From contig NZ_CP032688.1 of the NCBI RefSeq assembly GCF_003627795.1, positions 62,001 to 126,000 of the forward strand: 64,000 nt of DNA, given 5' to 3'. Shown in pieces: positions 62,585 through 64,000 of the stretch. Position 1 is the first letter of the stretch. Each line of letters opens with the position of its first letter. The translations under genes were made by a program, and so were the position numbers. This DNA comes from Rhizobium sp. CCGE531 (lineage in GTDB: Bacteria > Pseudomonadota > Alphaproteobacteria > Rhizobiales > Rhizobiaceae). The notes below the pieces were generated by a model. It was given only the letters and a program-made list of their open reading frames with translations, was not told where the DNA came from and searched no databases.

Positions 62585-63754
62585 TCAGTTGGTGGGTCTC
62601 CAGGAAAGCGGATCTGCTGGATTGTCGAAAAATTTAGCGGCAGCGTCAGCAGTCCACCAAGCTGCATCCTTCGGTTCGAGCCAGTCTTCACTATTAGGGT
62701 CGCAATCAGCTGGCAGATCCGATTTTACATCATCAATCGTGTAAGGAATCGCCGGTCGCAGAATAGACTGTATCTTCGGACCTTGACCCTCCAGAGTGCG
62801 CATCATCACGTCCCATACGAAACGAGCCTCGGAGCGCGGCGGCCAGAAGTGGAAGCTCCTGCTTACAAATTCAGGATTCTTACGCCAGTAGCATGATGCC
62901 GAAGCCTCTCCGCCAAGCACGACCGGCACAATCTCGCGCCCGGACTGGCGGACGGCGTCGATCACACCAGACTCGGCTCCCGACTGAACAATAATACCAT
63001 CAATTCGGCCAGGGTTGGCGGCAAGGAACTTCTGAACTTCGGATTGTGCGACGCTGTCTGTCCATTTCCCGTCAACTTGTCCCACGACGTTGATCTCGGG
63101 ATAGTACTCCAAGGCTTTTGTGGCGCCGGCCTGAAAGCTGTCTGAGGAGGCGAAGCCAGTGATTCCGGACACAAGCAGCACATTGCCGCTACCTTCGATC
63201 TCTTCCGCCAACCACTTTGACGCCTCAAAACCGCCCTGCATGTTATTCTCTGTCGCATTGATTGCGAACGGCGACGTCACATAACCGGAGTATGAGATAA
63301 CAGGCACGCCCTTCGAATGGGCGTACTCTATTGTCGGGTTGAGCGCTGTAAGGTTGGAGCAGCATATGATTATGGCGTCGACACCATCATCTACCATCTG
63401 CCGCATTTGGCTGATCTGGGCGCTATCATCGAGATTGGACTGCGTAACGACGAGCTCGGATACCAGCCCAGCCTTCTTGAAAGTCGGCAGAAGCTTGTTT
63501 GTAAATTCATCAAGGACGTTCGCACGCCATGTGTTATCAGCGTAGCTCGAGGCGTAACCAATTTTCCACGGTGGCGCTCGCTTTGCTCTGAAATTCCGAA
63601 ACACAGACTCTCCCGTGGGCAACCGCGGGTCCAATAACTCGTAGGTCTTCCGCTCTTCCCGCGGCAGTTCACTGAGCCCGCCAGCCTTCGCCGTCAGCGG
63701 GATGGCCAGGGTTGCAGCGAGAAAAAATCCAATTATCAACTCACGTACGCACAC
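62585..63754 (-). CDS. Orphan sugar-type binding protein, paralogue of 17501-18670
   Basis: 389-residue periplasmic binding protein. GTG start with AAAGG about 10 bases upstream, signal peptide about residues 1-24. It agrees with the protein at 17501-18670 along the whole length, with shared blocks such as APPWKIGYAS, QMVDDGVDAIIICCSN, EYAHSKGVPV, SGYVTSPFAINATENN and VVLGGEASASCYWRKNP. No ABC permease or ATPase lies beside it in the window. It could feed the same importer with a different ligand or sense it. It lacks the CAGACAATC operator within the window. Confidence 0.9.
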   Translation of the reverse strand: MCVRELIIGFFLAATLAIPLTAKAGGLSELPREERKTYELLDPRLPTGESVFRNFRAKRAPPWKIGYASSYADNTWRANVLDEFTNKLLPTFKKAGLVSELVVTQSNLDDSAQISQMRQMVDDGVDAIIICCSNLTALNPTIEYAHSKGVPVISYSGYVTSPFAINATENNMQGGFEASKWLAEEIEGSGNVLLVSGITGFASSDSFQAGATKALEYYPEINVVGQVDGKWTDSVAQSEVQKFLAANPGRIDGIIVQSGAESGVIDAVRQSGREIVPVVLGGEASASCYWRKNPEFVSRSFHFWPPRSEARFVWDVMMRTLEGQGPKIQSILRPAIPYTIDDVKSDLPADCDPNSEDWLEPKDAAWWTADAAAKFFDNPADPLSWRPTN

Positions 63755-64000
63755 GGATAGGCACCTTTCAAAGTCTGAGCACTGGATGATAGTTTCGTTG
63801 TCTTAAGGTTGGCCCGGGCCGTGCTGAATCCTGCGCGACGGAGAGCGACAAAGAGCTACCAGGAGAGAGACCGGCGCATCGAAGCGAAATCGTGCGCTGG
63901 GGTATGTGACTTTCATTCGATCGAATGGCGGCATGGCCCGCCATCGGCATGCTTCGAATCTCACTACGCCTGCCTTATGCAGCGAGACTTACCCGATGAG
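63755..64000. other. Upstream region of the orphan binding-protein gene
   Basis: 246 bases to the window end. It must hold the promoter of the binding-protein gene, but I see no gene and no copy of the regional operator. Confidence 0.4.

Noticed and set aside
1..64000. CRISPR arrays, tRNA or rRNA genes, replication genes
   Set aside because: None was recognised on reading the sequence: no regularly spaced repeats, no RepABC-type or DnaA-type proteins, no rRNA-like stretches.

Overview
The window looks like an accessory replicon (megaplasmid or chromid) or a catabolic island of an alphaproteobacterium of the Rhizobiaceae type (Rhizobium, Agrobacterium or Sinorhizobium-like). The basis is the high GC content, many ABC importers each paired with a GntR/FCD or AraC regulator, soxBDAG with purU and folD, double-HAMP chemoreceptors, and IS6- and IS630-family elements. 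No rRNA, tRNA, CRISPR array or replication origin was seen.

Region 1 (1-6.3 kb): the 3' end of a TRAP transporter large permease, a Tat-exported metallo-beta-lactamase-fold (MBL) hydrolase, debris (an HNH-like small protein and a frameshifted VapC/PIN remnant), and a GH3 beta-glucosidase with a PA14 insert.

Region 2 (6.2-25.8 kb) is the most interesting part: a coherent catabolic island of unknown substrate. It holds a chemoreceptor, two cytoplasmic MBL-fold hydrolases around an alcohol dehydrogenase, a GntR/FCD regulator, an alpha/beta hydrolase, an SDR, a flavin reductase, a CMD-family protein, a RutA-like flavin monooxygenase, a sugar-type periplasmic binding protein, an aminotransferase, a GFA-family protein, an RbsA/RbsC-type ABC importer, an FMN reductase and ribB. 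The promoters carry one shared 15-bp element, CAGACAATCTGTCAA (three exact copies, several near copies), usually placed between a TTGACA -35 and the -10. This ties sensing, uptake, flavin supply and oxidation into one regulon, most likely controlled by the GntR protein encoded in its centre.

Region 3 (25.7-33.2 kb): an AraC regulator, a NIT-type chemoreceptor and a PAS-GGDEF-EAL protein, flanked by two decayed IS6-family transposase remnants in direct orientation. The left one runs into the 3' end of ribB.

Region 4 (33.5-52.3 kb): a GntR regulator, a EutA/maleate-isomerase-like protein, a creatinase/M24-fold protein without metal ligands, a polyamine-type ABC importer, an unknown protein, RidA, FolD, PurU, a threonine/serine dehydratase, a threonine aldolase, heterotetrameric sarcosine oxidase soxBDAG and a GbdR-like activator. 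Together they suggest degradation of an N-methylated or amidino compound through sarcosine, with one-carbon and glycine disposal.

Region 5 (52.4-64 kb): an IS630-family element, an amidase with a GatC/AtzG-like small subunit, a second metal-ligand-less M24-fold hydrolase, an Ehu-like amino-acid ABC importer, an aspartate-dehydrogenase-like enzyme, a GntR regulator, a ProC-like reductase, and an orphan binding protein that is a close paralogue of the one in region 2.
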